Positions 7,994 through 15,981 of a stretch of DNA of 64,000 nt are shown here, piece after piece. The notes under the pieces were generated by a model. The model was not told the origin of the DNA, made no database searches, and worked only from the letters and a program-made list of their open reading frames with translations. The stretch is from contig NZ_CP028918.1 in the NCBI RefSeq assembly GCF_003060865.1, forward strand, positions 1,124,001 to 1,188,000. Direction: 5' to 3'. The translations under genes and the position numbers were made by a program. The stretch's first letter is position 1, and every line of letters begins with the position of its first letter. This DNA is from Gemmobacter aquarius. GTDB lineage: Bacteria > Pseudomonadota > Alphaproteobacteria > Rhodobacterales > Rhodobacteraceae.

Positions 7994-8011
7994 TGTCAAT
8001 CAAACTAGACA
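7994..8011. promoter_or_regulatory. PpsR/CrtJ-type site 2, crtA-crtI intergenic region
   Basis: TGT (7994-7996), N12, ACA (8009-8011). It ends 15 bases before the crtI ATG, close enough to block transcription or initiation of crtI directly. PpsR tetramers typically use two such sites. Confidence 0.8.
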
Positions 8012-8026
8012 GTCTATCATCGGGGC

Positions 8027-9592
8027 ATGACCCATGCTCGCCCCACCCCGCCCGAGACAGACGCAAACCATGCCATCGTGATCGGCGCAGGACTTGGCGG
8101 CCTTGCCTCGGCCATGCGGCTCGGGGCCAAGGGGTGGCGGGTGACGGTGATCGACCGGCTTGACCTGCCGGGCGGGCGCGGGTCGTCAATCACGCAAGGC
8201 GGGCACCGCTTCGACCTTGGCCCGACCATCGTGACGGTGCCGCAGGGCTTGCGCGAGCTTTGGGCGACCTGCGGGCGGGATTTCGACCGCGACGTGAACC
8301 TGAAACCGATGGAGCCGTTCTACGAGATCCGCTTTCCCGATGGCGAGACCTTCACCGCGCGGCAGGATGATGCCGCGATGCGGGCCGAGGTTGCACGGAT
8401 TTCGCCACGTGACGTGGCGGGATATGACAAGTTCCTGAAGGACAGCGAGGCGCGGTACTGGTTCGGCTTCGAGGACCTTGGCCGCCGGTCGATGCACCGC
8501 CTTGTCGATCTGATCAAGGTCTTGCCGACATTCGTGAAGATGCGGGCGGACCGGTCGGTCTATGCCCATGCGGCGGGGCGTGTGAAGGACGAGCGGTTGC
8601 GCTTTGCGCTGTCGTTCCATCCGCTGTTCATCGGCGGCGATCCGTTCAACGTGACCTCGATGTATATCCTTGTCAGCCATCTCGAAAAGGCTTTCGGCGT
8701 GCATTACGCCATGGGTGGCGTGCAGGCGATTGCCGCCGCCATGGCGCGGGTGGTCGAGGCGCAGGGCGGCGAGGTGCTGCAAGGCGTCGAGGTGGACGAG
8801 ATATTGACCGAGGGGGGCCGTGCGTCCGGCGTGCGGCTGGCATCGGGCGAGGTGCTGCGGGCGGCGGTCGTGGTCAGCAATGCCGATGCGGGCCATACCT
8901 ATACGCGGCTTTTGCGGAACATGCCGAGGAAGCGCTGGACCGATGCCAAGGTGAAGCGGCAGCGCTGGTCGATGGGGCTTTACGTCTGGTATTTCGGCAC
9001 GCAGGGCACAAAAGACATGTGGCGCGACGTGGGGCACCATTCCATCGTGGTGGGGCCGCGCTACCGCGACCATATCAAGGACATCTTCATCCGCGGCAAA
9101 CTGGCCGACGACATGAGCCTTTATGTCCACCGCCCCAGCGTCACCGACCCTTCGGTGGCGCCAGAGGGCGGGGATACGTTCTATGCGCTGTCGCCCGTGC
9201 CGCATCTGGGCTTTGGCGGGGTGGACTGGGCCGAGGAAGAGCCGCGTTACCGCGAAAAAATGGCGCGGATGCTGGACGAGCGGCTGATCCCCGGCTTTCG
9301 CGACCACATCACCGAATCGCTGGTCTTCACGCCCGAGACGTTCCGCGACCGCTATCTCTCGCCCAACGGATCGGGCTTTTCGATCGAGCCGCGTATCCTC
9401 CAATCGGCCTATTTCCGGCCGCATAATGTGAGCGAGGAATTGCCGGGGCTTTATCTTTGCGGGGCTGGCACCCATCCGGGCGCTGGATTGCCGGGCGTGG
9501 TGGGCACGGCCGAGGTGCTGGGCACGCTGGTGCAGGATGCGCCGCTGCGCCGGGCAGAACCTTTGCCCGATCTGCCGATGGCTGCGGAATGA
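8027..9592 (+). CDS. crtI: Phytoene desaturase CrtI
   Basis: CrtI (521 aa) carries out the desaturations from phytoene to neurosporene in the spheroidene pathway. The N-terminal FAD motif VIGAGLGGLASAMRL (from about residue 14), the substrate-binding RFDLGPTIVTVP and the C-terminal signature LCGAGTHPGAGLPGVVG are visible. Length matches Rhodobacter CrtI (about 518-524). The stop overlaps the crtB start (ATGA), so the pair is coupled. PpsR-type sites lie directly upstream. Confidence 0.96.
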   Translation: MTHARPTPPETDANHAIVIGAGLGGLASAMRLGAKGWRVTVIDRLDLPGGRGSSITQGGHRFDLGPTIVTVPQGLRELWATCGRDFDRDVNLKPMEPFYEIRFPDGETFTARQDDAAMRAEVARISPRDVAGYDKFLKDSEARYWFGFEDLGRRSMHRLVDLIKVLPTFVKMRADRSVYAHAAGRVKDERLRFALSFHPLFIGGDPFNVTSMYILVSHLEKAFGVHYAMGGVQAIAAAMARVVEAQGGEVLQGVEVDEILTEGGRASGVRLASGEVLRAAVVVSNADAGHTYTRLLRNMPRKRWTDAKVKRQRWSMGLYVWYFGTQGTKDMWRDVGHHSIVVGPRYRDHIKDIFIRGKLADDMSLYVHRPSVTDPSVAPEGGDTFYALSPVPHLGFGGVDWAEEEPRYREKMARMLDERLIPGFRDHITESLVFTPETFRDRYLSPNGSGFSIEPRILQSAYFRPHNVSEELPGLYLCGAGTHPGAGLPGVVGTAEVLGTLVQDAPLRRAEPLPDLPMAAE

Positions 9593-10635
9593 CGATCTCG
9601 ATGGATCATTTCACGCCCGATCTGCGGGGCGATGCCTTGGCCGTGCAGGACATGGCGGCTTGTCGCGAGGCGATCAGGACGGGGTCTTTGTCGTTTCATG
9701 CGGCATCAAGGCTGTTGCCCGCCAAGGTGCGCGATCCGTCGCTGGCGCTTTATGCCTTTTGCCGCTTGGCAGACGATGCGGTAGACGAAGGCGACGACAA
9801 GGTGGGGGCGGTCTTGCAGTTGCGCGACCGGCTGGACCTTGTCTATCGCGGACGGCCACGCGATGCGGCGGCCGACCGTGCCTTTGCGCGGGTGGTCGAG
9901 ACCTTCGAGATGCCGCGCGCGCTGCCCGAGGCCTTGCTTGAAGGCTTTGCATGGGATGCTGTCGGGCGGCGTTACGACACGCTGTCGGGGGTCTTGGATT
10001 ATTCCGCGCGGGTCGCTGCGGCAGTCGGTGCCATGATGTGCGTGCTGATGCGCGTGCGCGAGGCCGATGCGCTGGCGCGGGCCTGCGATCTGGGGCTGGC
10101 GATGCAACTGACCAACATCGCCCGCGATGTGGGCGAGGATGCGCTCGCGGGGCGGATTTACCTGCCCTTGGACTGGCTGGCCGAGGAGGGTGTGGATGTG
10201 GCGGCGTTTCTTGCTGCGCCCGCGCCTTGTGACGGGGTCAGGCGGGTGACGCGGCGGTTGCTGGACCATGCCGACCGGCTGTATCGGCGGTCCGAAGCGG
10301 GGGTGCCGAAGCTGCCGCTGGCCTGCCGTCCGGCGATTCTGGCGGCGCGGCATGTCTATGCGGGCATTGGTGGGCGGGTCAGGGCGGCGGGCTACGATTC
10401 GGTCACGCAGCGGGCGCGCACGGGGCGGGGGGCCAAGCTGGGCTGGCTGGCGCTGTCGGTGCTGCGGGCGGGGACCATGTCGGTCGGGCCGGTGCCATCG
10501 GTGCTGCATGCGGGCCCTGCGACCGAGGTGGAATTTCTGGTTCAGGCGGCGCGGGGCGCGGCCCGAAAGGGGCGGTCCGAGGCGCTTTTGTCGGTTCTGG
10601 CGCAGCTTGAGGCGCGGGATCGCGGGCTGGCCTGA
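9589..10635 (+). CDS. crtB: Phytoene synthase CrtB
   Basis: CrtB (348 aa) condenses two geranylgeranyl-PP to phytoene. The two Asp-rich, Mg-binding motifs are visible: CRLADDAVDEG (DDAVDE at residues 62-67) and NIARDVGEDA in the second half, followed by GRIYLPLDWL. ATG at 9589 overlaps the crtI stop; the open frame further upstream is only the shadow of crtI. Alternative start MDHFTPD is four codons on. Confidence 0.96.
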   Translation: MTISMDHFTPDLRGDALAVQDMAACREAIRTGSLSFHAASRLLPAKVRDPSLALYAFCRLADDAVDEGDDKVGAVLQLRDRLDLVYRGRPRDAAADRAFARVVETFEMPRALPEALLEGFAWDAVGRRYDTLSGVLDYSARVAAAVGAMMCVLMRVREADALARACDLGLAMQLTNIARDVGEDALAGRIYLPLDWLAEEGVDVAAFLAAPAPCDGVRRVTRRLLDHADRLYRRSEAGVPKLPLACRPAILAARHVYAGIGGRVRAAGYDSVTQRARTGRGAKLGWLALSVLRAGTMSVGPVPSVLHAGPATEVEFLVQAARGAARKGRSEALLSVLAQLEARDRGLA

Positions 10636-10718
10636 CCCTTGCGGGCGGCAAATTGCGCGCTTGGACGGAACCCTGATCGGGGCTATGTCGCTGGGTCTGA
10701 CCAGAACGGAGCGGCCCG

Positions 10719-11195
10719 ATGGACTATGTGCTTTTCTTCACCTTTCTTGCCGCCTGCGGGGCTGCCGCCACGACGGGGGCGCTGTTTTCGCCGGGGCCGT
10801 GGTATCGCGCGCTTCGCAAACCGGTCTGGACGCCGCCCGACTGGCTGTTTCCAGTGGCATGGACCACGCTTTACCTGTGCATGAGTGCGGCAGGCGCGCG
10901 GGTCGCCAATCTGCCGGACTCGGGGCAGGCGCTGGCGCTGTGGTCGGTGCAGATCGGCTTCAACGCGCTTTGGACGCCGGTGTTCTTTGGGCTGAAGCGC
11001 ATGGGGGCGGGGCTGGCCGTGGTGCTTTTGCTCTGGGTCTCGGTCGCGCTGACGATGCTGGCGCTGTGGCAGCTCGACACGGTCGCGGGGCTTTTGTTCG
11101 CGCCCTATCTGGTTTGGGTCACGGTGGCTTCGGCCTTGAACTTTACCGTTTGGCGGATGAACCCCGAGGCACGGGTGGCATCGCCGGCGGAGTGA
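10719..11195 (+). CDS. tspO: TspO/MBR tryptophan-rich sensory protein
   Basis: TspO (CrtK) is a five-helix outer-membrane tetrapyrrole-binding protein that in Rhodobacter sphaeroides modulates expression of photosynthesis genes in response to oxygen. The 158 residues carry the family pattern: SPGPWYRALRKPVWTPPDW near residues 24-42, FPVAWTTLY, then NALWTPVFFGL and LNFTVWRMN at the end. It follows crtB by 83 bases on the same strand, the position known in Rhodobacter. Downstream it converges with crtC across a gap that holds repeat copy C. Confidence 0.94.
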   Translation: MDYVLFFTFLAACGAAATTGALFSPGPWYRALRKPVWTPPDWLFPVAWTTLYLCMSAAGARVANLPDSGQALALWSVQIGFNALWTPVFFGLKRMGAGLAVVLLLWVSVALTMLALWQLDTVAGLLFAPYLVWVTVASALNFTVWRMNPEARVASPAE

Positions 11196-11211
11196 AGGTT
11201 TGACTGGCGGA

Positions 11212-11244
11212 GCGGGGGCCAGCCCCCGCACCCCCGGGATATTT
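11212..11244 (-). repeat. Composite intergenic element, copy C (short form)
   Basis: Minus-strand reading: AAATATCC (11244-11237), CGGGGG, then GCGGGGGC-TG-GCCCCCGC (11229-11212). It lacks the variable hairpin and the TTC-GAA hairpin. It lies between the convergent genes tspO and crtC and may work as a bidirectional terminator, although no T-run follows. Confidence 0.65.
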
Positions 11245-11262
11245 GAGGGCAGAAAATGCGGG

Positions 11263-12195
11263 TCAGGCGTTGGTCTTGAAGGACCATGCGCTGCGGCGCG
11301 GGACGCGGACGGCCAGCATCGATTTAACGATGGGCGAGCGGAAGCGGCCAAGGTCGAGGGCTTCGTGGACGCCTGTCGTGGGTTCGCCGTTCAACCGTGT
11401 GGTGACGAGGCTGCGCGAATAGAAGGGGGCGTCGAGCAGGTTCATCGCCTGTTTCGGCGTGGTCCCCGCATCGGCGCGGGTGTCGCGGGCCACCTGCCAG
11501 AGCGAGCGTTTGAAGCGGGTCAGCGGCGGCGGGGTGATTTCGCGCACTGCCCCCCTGCGGTCGATTTCCAGACCCAAGGCGAGGGTCGTGCCGTCGCGGC
11601 GGGTGGCATCGTAAAAGCACTGCGCGCCGGTGGCGGTGGGGTAGCGGCCCCATGTCCAGAAGTCGAAATCGGCCTCGAGCGCCGCCGTTCCGAAATTGGC
11701 GTCGAAATAGCCATGGCCTTGCCAGCGGTGGCCTTGGGTCAGGTTCACCTCAATACGGGCGATGGGCGCGAAGGGGCGCCAGACGTGATTGGGGTGGAGT
11801 GCGACCTCGACTGCGGTGACGGCCTGGGGCGTCAGGATGATCTGGCCCTTGACCGGCGTGACGAGGGGGAGGGAGCCGATTTCATCGATGTCGATGATAA
11901 GCTGGCTTCCGGTCCAGTGCATGCGGCTGGGGCCGATGGTCAGCGTGTCGGATGATTGGCGAAGCGCGCTGCGGCCACGGTCGGTCATGGTGAAGCGCCC
12001 GCCGGGGCCGTAGGTGGCGACGTTGAGGCAGACGTGGTTCTGCGGGTCGCGGCGGCCGGATGCGGCATACCACGGCGAGAAGACCGAGCCGATGAACCCT
12101 ATGACCGAGACCGCGCGCGTCCCGTCGTCGGAGACGCCGTCGACATACCACCACGCGTAGCCGTCGGGGGCGACGTGGAGGCTGAAATCCGGTCC
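11263..12195 (-). CDS. crtC: Hydroxyneurosporene synthase (carotenoid 1,2-hydratase) CrtC
   Basis: CrtC adds water across the 1,2 double bond of neurosporene and related carotenes. The family N-terminus DGYAWWYVDGVSDDG, then GFIGSVFSPWY, MTDRGRSALRQS and the C-terminal FYSRSLVTTRL and EALDLGRF are all recognised. Homology begins with GPDFSLHVAP at 12195. No ATG, GTG or TTG occurs in this frame for over 60 codons upstream; the only earlier start (12480) would overlap crtD by about 380 bases. An ATG at 12200 is in the crtD frame. The true start is therefore unresolved. About 95 bases overlap the end of crtD. Confidence 0.88.
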   Translation of the reverse strand, partial: GPDFSLHVAPDGYAWWYVDGVSDDGTRAVSVIGFIGSVFSPWYAASGRRDPQNHVCLNVATYGPGGRFTMTDRGRSALRQSSDTLTIGPSRMHWTGSQLIIDIDEIGSLPLVTPVKGQIILTPQAVTAVEVALHPNHVWRPFAPIARIEVNLTQGHRWQGHGYFDANFGTAALEADFDFWTWGRYPTATGAQCFYDATRRDGTTLALGLEIDRRGAVREITPPPLTRFKRSLWQVARDTRADAGTTPKQAMNLLDAPFYSRSLVTTRLNGEPTTGVHEALDLGRFRSPIVKSMLAVRVPRRSAWSFKTNA

Positions 12196-13718
12196 TGCAT
12201 GATCGCCGCGACCGCGTGCCGGGCCGAGAGGGCTGCCATCGGCACCCCCGCCCCCGGATGGGTGCCGCCCCCCGCCAGATACAGCCCCGCCAGCGCCGTC
12301 CGCGCCGTGGGGCGGGTAAAGGTCGCCATCGTTCCCTCGGGTGTCGCGCCGTAAAGCGCCCCCTGCGACGCCGGAAAGGCCGTCGCGAAATCGCTCGGGG
12401 TGGTCAGGCTTGACAGCGGGGGAAGCGCATCGAAGGTCAGGCCCATCGCTTGCAACTGCTGAAAGGTGCGTGTCCGGCATAGGTCTTTGTCCTCGGTCGA
12501 TTGGCGCAGGGCGGGGGATGTCAGCGCGGGGGCGTTCAGGATGATCTCGAACCGCTCGGGTCCGGTTCCCCGCGCGGGGGTCAGCCGGTCTTCGGCACAG
12601 ATGTAGAGGGTTTGCGCCTTTGGCGTCTCGCCCCGCCCTATGGGGCCGAATTCGGTGGCGGGGTCGGCGGTGAAGAACAGGTTGTGGTGCAAAAGCGCAT
12701 CGGCGGCAGGGCCGCCGGGCGTGGCGGCAAAGGCCCAGACCTGTGCGGAGAGGCTGGGTTTGGCGGGGGCCACGCGGGGCAGGGCGTCGCCCAGAAGGCC
12801 GGTGGTCAGTGCCGCGGGGTCGCCGTTGAAGATGCAGACCGCACAGGGCAGGCTGCGTCCGGTATCGGTTTGCACGGCGCTGACGCGGTCGTTCTGGCGC
12901 AGGATGCGCCGGGCGGCGGTGGCGTAATGGAAGGTCACGCCCATGCGTTCGCCAAGGGCCGCGAGGGCGGCGGCGAGGCTGTGCATGCCGCCCTGCACCC
13001 CCCAGACGCCCTGCGCTTCGGCCCGCCAGACCAGTGACAGGACGGCGGGGGAATGGGCGGGGCGACCGCCGACATAGGTGGCGTAGCGGCCGAAAAGCTG
13101 GATCAGGCGCGGGTCGCGGAAGTAAAAGCGGAGCAGGCGGTCGAGGCTAACCCCGGGCAAAAGCGCCGGCCAGAGGCGCGGTTGGCGCAGTGCGGCGCGG
13201 GCGATGGCGGCAAGGTCGGGGCGTGGCGACTGGATGACGGGGCCGCGGAACGCTTCGTAAAGCGATTGCGCGAGTGTGTCGAAGCGCAGGAAGGCGGCGG
13301 CTTCGCGCGGGCCTGAGAGGGCGCGGATCGCTTCGGTGTTCGTGTCGCGGTCGGGCGTCAGGTCAAGCGTGCTGCCGTCGGGCCAGAAATGGCGGGCGAG
13401 GACGGGTTGGGGAACGAGCGTCACGTGGTCATCGAGCCTTTCGCCGTTCAGGGCGAAGAGATCGTCGAATACGGCGCGCAGGGTCAGGACCGTGGGGCCA
13501 GCATCGACTGGGCCAGCATCGACTGGGCCAGCATCGACTGGGCCAGCATCGATTGGGCCTCCAGCCGTGGGAAAGGCGCGGGCCTTGCCGCCGGGGGCTG
13601 CGCCGCGTTCCAGCACGGTGACCCCGTAGCCTGCGGCGGCAAGGCGGATGGCCGAGGCAAGCCCGCCCATTCCTGCGCCGATCACGATGGCCTTGGTCTT
13701 GCCGCTGTCGCTGTCCAT
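12099..13718 (-). CDS. crtD: 1-hydroxyneurosporene desaturase (methoxyneurosporene dehydrogenase) CrtD
   Basis: CrtD (539 aa) is a CrtI-type FAD desaturase acting on C-3,4 of hydroxylated or methoxylated carotenoids. Visible are AIVIGAGMGGLASAIRL near residue 10 and YLAGGGTHPGAGVPMAALS near the C-terminus. The conserved dinucleotide/substrate motif DAGPTVLTLR is preceded by an expanded run of DAGPV units (residues about 55-74) produced by a 15-bp minisatellite, adding some 15 residues not found in the family. The tail after IMQDR overlaps crtC. Transcribed divergently from crtE with paired PpsR-type sites between. Confidence 0.92.
   Translation of the reverse strand: MDSDSGKTKAIVIGAGMGGLASAIRLAAAGYGVTVLERGAAPGGKARAFPTAGGPIDAGPVDAGPVDAGPVDAGPTVLTLRAVFDDLFALNGERLDDHVTLVPQPVLARHFWPDGSTLDLTPDRDTNTEAIRALSGPREAAAFLRFDTLAQSLYEAFRGPVIQSPRPDLAAIARAALRQPRLWPALLPGVSLDRLLRFYFRDPRLIQLFGRYATYVGGRPAHSPAVLSLVWRAEAQGVWGVQGGMHSLAAALAALGERMGVTFHYATAARRILRQNDRVSAVQTDTGRSLPCAVCIFNGDPAALTTGLLGDALPRVAPAKPSLSAQVWAFAATPGGPAADALLHHNLFFTADPATEFGPIGRGETPKAQTLYICAEDRLTPARGTGPERFEIILNAPALTSPALRQSTEDKDLCRTRTFQQLQAMGLTFDALPPLSSLTTPSDFATAFPASQGALYGATPEGTMATFTRPTARTALAGLYLAGGGTHPGAGVPMAALSARHAVAAIMQDRISASTSPPTATRGGMSTASPTTGRARSRS
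13495..13554. repeat. 15-bp minisatellite, four copies, inside crtD
   Basis: Units at 13495-13509, 13510-13524 and 13525-13539 are identical (GGGCCAGCATCGACT); the fourth, 13540-13554, differs by one base (GATT for GACT), and a partial GGGCC follows. On the crtD strand each unit encodes a DAGPV/DAGPI-like pentapeptide, so copy-number change keeps the reading frame. Confidence 0.95.
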
Positions 13719-13746
13719 CCGGCGAGATTAGCCCGCCGCGAAGGAT

Positions 13747-13764
13747 TGTCCAAGTTAGATTACA
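13747..13764. promoter_or_regulatory. PpsR/CrtJ-type site 1, crtD-crtE intergenic region
   Basis: TGT (13747-13749), N12, ACA (13762-13764). Its partner begins six bases downstream, so the two dyads are 24 bases centre to centre and on similar helix faces. Confidence 0.8.
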
Positions 13765-13770
13765 GTATGG

Positions 13771-13788
13771 TGTAAGATTTAGTTTACA
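13771..13788. promoter_or_regulatory. PpsR/CrtJ-type site 2, crtD-crtE intergenic region
   Basis: TGT (13771-13773), N12, ACA (13786-13788). Positioned 52 bases before the crtE ATG and 52 bases from the crtD start, so it can serve both divergent operons. Confidence 0.8.
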
Positions 13789-13840
13789 CCTTGGGCTGCC
13801 GGTGCGATGCTGGCCACAGGCTGGCGCGAAGGGAGCGATC

Positions 13841-14725
13841 ATGGCTTTGGACGGGCGGATCGAACAGGCGGTGGTGGGGGCTTTGGCCCTGACGCGTTCG
13901 GGCGAAGGCCCGCCGCGGCTGACGGCGGCGCTGGACCATGCGGTCTTTCCGGGCGGGGCGCGGATCAGGCCGACGATTCTTCTGTCGGTCGCGATGGCTT
14001 GTGGCGATGACCGGCCGGGGCTTTCGGATGCGGCGGCGTCAGCGCTGGAGTTGATCCATTGCGCGTCGCTCGTGCATGACGACCTGCCCTGTTTCGATGA
14101 TGCCGACATGCGGCGCGGCAAGGCTTCGGTGCATCGCGCTTACGGCGAGCCTTTGGCGGTTCTGGCGGGCGATTCGCTGATCGTGCTGGCCTTCGAGGTG
14201 CTGGCGCGGGCTGCGGCGGACCATCCGGCGCGGGCGGTGGAACTGATAAAGCTGCTGGCGCAGCGCACGGGGGCACCCGGCGGGATTTGCGCGGGGCAGG
14301 GCTGGGAAAGCGAGCCGGTGATCAACCTTGCGGCCTATCATCGGGCAAAGACCGGGGCCTTGTTCATGGCGGCAACGCAGATGGGCGCGGCGGCGGCGGG
14401 GCAGGATCCCGAGCCGTGGGAAGAACTGGGCGCACGGATCGGGGCAGCGTTCCAGGTTGCCGACGATCTGAAGGACGCGCTGCTGACGCCGGAACAGACC
14501 GGCAAGCCTGCGGGGCAGGATGCGGCGCACCAGCGCCCGTCGGCGGTGACCGAAATGGGCGTTGCGGGTGCTGCGCGCTATCTCAAGGACATTCTGGGCG
14601 GGGCGATCGCCTCGATCCCGTCTTGCCCGGGCGAGGCGAAATTGGCGGCACTGGTGCGTGCCTATGCTGAAAAGATGACGCCGGTTCATTTGTCGCCTTC
14701 GGCTGCAAGCGCCGTGCGCGGGTGA
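13841..14725 (+). CDS. crtE: Geranylgeranyl diphosphate synthase CrtE
   Basis: CrtE (294 aa) elongates farnesyl-PP to geranylgeranyl-PP, the shared precursor of phytoene and of the bacteriochlorophyll tail. The first Asp-rich motif DDLPCFDDADMRRG begins at residue 80, and the second is the FQVADDLKD segment. ATG at 13841 has a GAAGGGA Shine-Dalgarno at 13828-13834; the longer open frame from 13802 is rejected because homologs start at MALDGRIE. The stop overlaps the crtF ATG (TGATG). Preceded by paired PpsR-type sites. Confidence 0.95.
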   Translation: MALDGRIEQAVVGALALTRSGEGPPRLTAALDHAVFPGGARIRPTILLSVAMACGDDRPGLSDAAASALELIHCASLVHDDLPCFDDADMRRGKASVHRAYGEPLAVLAGDSLIVLAFEVLARAAADHPARAVELIKLLAQRTGAPGGICAGQGWESEPVINLAAYHRAKTGALFMAATQMGAAAAGQDPEPWEELGARIGAAFQVADDLKDALLTPEQTGKPAGQDAAHQRPSAVTEMGVAGAARYLKDILGGAIASIPSCPGEAKLAALVRAYAEKMTPVHLSPSAASAVRG

Positions 14726-15843
14726 TGCTGAAGGCTTCCGGACATATGCCGTCACGGCTGGGATTTGCGGCGCGGCTGGGACTGTCGCCGCGGTTTCATG
14801 CGTTTTGCGCGCGGGTGCTTGGGCTGAAGCATATCGCGCGGGCCGAGGGTCGGGCTCTGTTCGACGTGGTGTCGGGCTTTGTGCAATCGCAGGCGCTTTT
14901 GGCGCTGGTCGAATTTCGGGTGATGCACCGGCTGACGGACGGGCCTTTGTCATTGGGCGACATCGCGGCTTTCGCCCGCGTTCCGGCCGAGCGTATGGCC
15001 GTTCTGCTGCAGGCGGGCGCTGCGTTGCGGCTGATCAGGCGGCGGGGCGGGTTGTGGCATCTGACGACGCGGGGGGCCGCGTTCCTGACCGTGCCGGGAC
15101 TCGAGGCGATGGTGCGGCACCATCCGGTGCTGTACCGCGACCTGTCGGACCCCGTGGCCTTTTTCCGGGGCGAGACGCAGCCGGAGTTGGCGGGGTTCTG
15201 GCCCTATGTATTCGGTGCGGGGGGGGCTGCCGATCCGGCGCTTGCGGCGCGCTATTCGGAGTTGATGGCGGACAGTCAGGGTCTGGTGGCCGCCGATACG
15301 CTGGGGCTTGCCGATCTGTCCAAGGCGCGGCGCTTGATGGATGTGGGCGGCGGGACTGGCGCCTTTCTGGCGGCGGTCGGCGCGGCGCATCCGGCGGCAG
15401 AGCTGGTGTTGTTCGACCTGCCGGCGGTGGTTCCGGCGGCCAATGCGCGATTCGCGGCGGCGGGGCTGGCCGGGCGGGTAAAGATCGTTCCGGGATCGTT
15501 CCGGGACGGGGCGCTGCCTGCGGGGGCGGATACGATCACCCTTGTGCGCGTGCTTTACGACCATGCCGACAGCACCGTCGCGGCCTTGCTGCGTTCGGTA
15601 TTCGAGGCCTTGCCCATAGGCGGGCGGGTGGTGGTTTCCGAGCCTATGTCGGGGGGCGACAGGCCTGATCCGGCCACGGACGTGTACTTTTCGGTTTACA
15701 CCCTTGCCATGCAGACGGGGCGGACAAGGTCGGCTGCCGAGATCACGGCGATGCTGGCAGCTGCGGGCTTTGTAAACATGACGTTTTGCCACGGTTTCCG
15801 GCCCTATGTCACATCGGTCGTGACGGCTGAACGCCTGAAATAA
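14725..15843 (+). CDS. crtF: Demethylspheroidene O-methyltransferase CrtF
   Basis: CrtF (372 aa) methylates the tertiary hydroxyl of demethylspheroidene with S-adenosylmethionine. It has an N-terminal winged-helix dimerisation region and a C-terminal Rossmann methyltransferase domain with the SAM motif LMDVGGGTGAFL near residue 205 and the downstream VRVLYDH...VVVSEPM segments. ATG 14725 overlaps the crtE stop; a GTG one codon earlier (14722) is an alternative. Expression could continue into bchC, 138 bases downstream, but bchC has its own PpsR-controlled region. Confidence 0.94.
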   Translation: MLKASGHMPSRLGFAARLGLSPRFHAFCARVLGLKHIARAEGRALFDVVSGFVQSQALLALVEFRVMHRLTDGPLSLGDIAAFARVPAERMAVLLQAGAALRLIRRRGGLWHLTTRGAAFLTVPGLEAMVRHHPVLYRDLSDPVAFFRGETQPELAGFWPYVFGAGGAADPALAARYSELMADSQGLVAADTLGLADLSKARRLMDVGGGTGAFLAAVGAAHPAAELVLFDLPAVVPAANARFAAAGLAGRVKIVPGSFRDGALPAGADTITLVRVLYDHADSTVAALLRSVFEALPIGGRVVVSEPMSGGDRPDPATDVYFSVYTLAMQTGRTRSAAEITAMLAAAGFVNMTFCHGFRPYVTSVVTAERLK

Positions 15844-15863
15844 TGGCACGTGACGTAAATTAC

Positions 15864-15881
15864 TGTCTATTTAGTTTGACA
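15864..15881. promoter_or_regulatory. PpsR/CrtJ-type site 1, upstream of bchC
   Basis: TGT (15864-15866), N12, ACA (15879-15881). It begins 20 bases after the crtF stop and forms a pair with the next site, as expected for the known bchC promoter. Confidence 0.85.
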
Positions 15882-15889
15882 GTCTGGTG

Positions 15890-15907
15890 TGTAAGTTTAA
15901 ACTGACA
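15890..15907. promoter_or_regulatory. PpsR/CrtJ-type site 2, upstream of bchC
   Basis: TGT (15890-15892), N12, ACA (15905-15907), eight bases from site 1. The bchC start codon lies 75 bases downstream. In Rhodobacter the bchC promoter drives bchCXYZ and reads on into puf. Confidence 0.85.
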
Positions 15908-15981
15908 CATATAGCCGAAAGCCCGATCGGGGCAAAGGCAACGCCGCCGTCCCTTCTGGGCGCGGCAGGGGGAGTGAAGAA

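Noticed and set aside
10683..10700. TGT-N12-CCA near tspO as a PpsR site
   Set aside because: The second half is CCA, not ACA, there is no partner site, and tspO can be transcribed with crtIB. Too weak to call.
12480..12480. Start of crtC at 12480
   Set aside because: It would add about 95 non-homologous residues read from inside conserved crtD sequence.
13495..13560. CRISPR-like array at the crtD repeats
   Set aside because: Units are directly adjacent with no spacers and lie in frame within a coding gene; it is a minisatellite. No CRISPR array was seen elsewhere.
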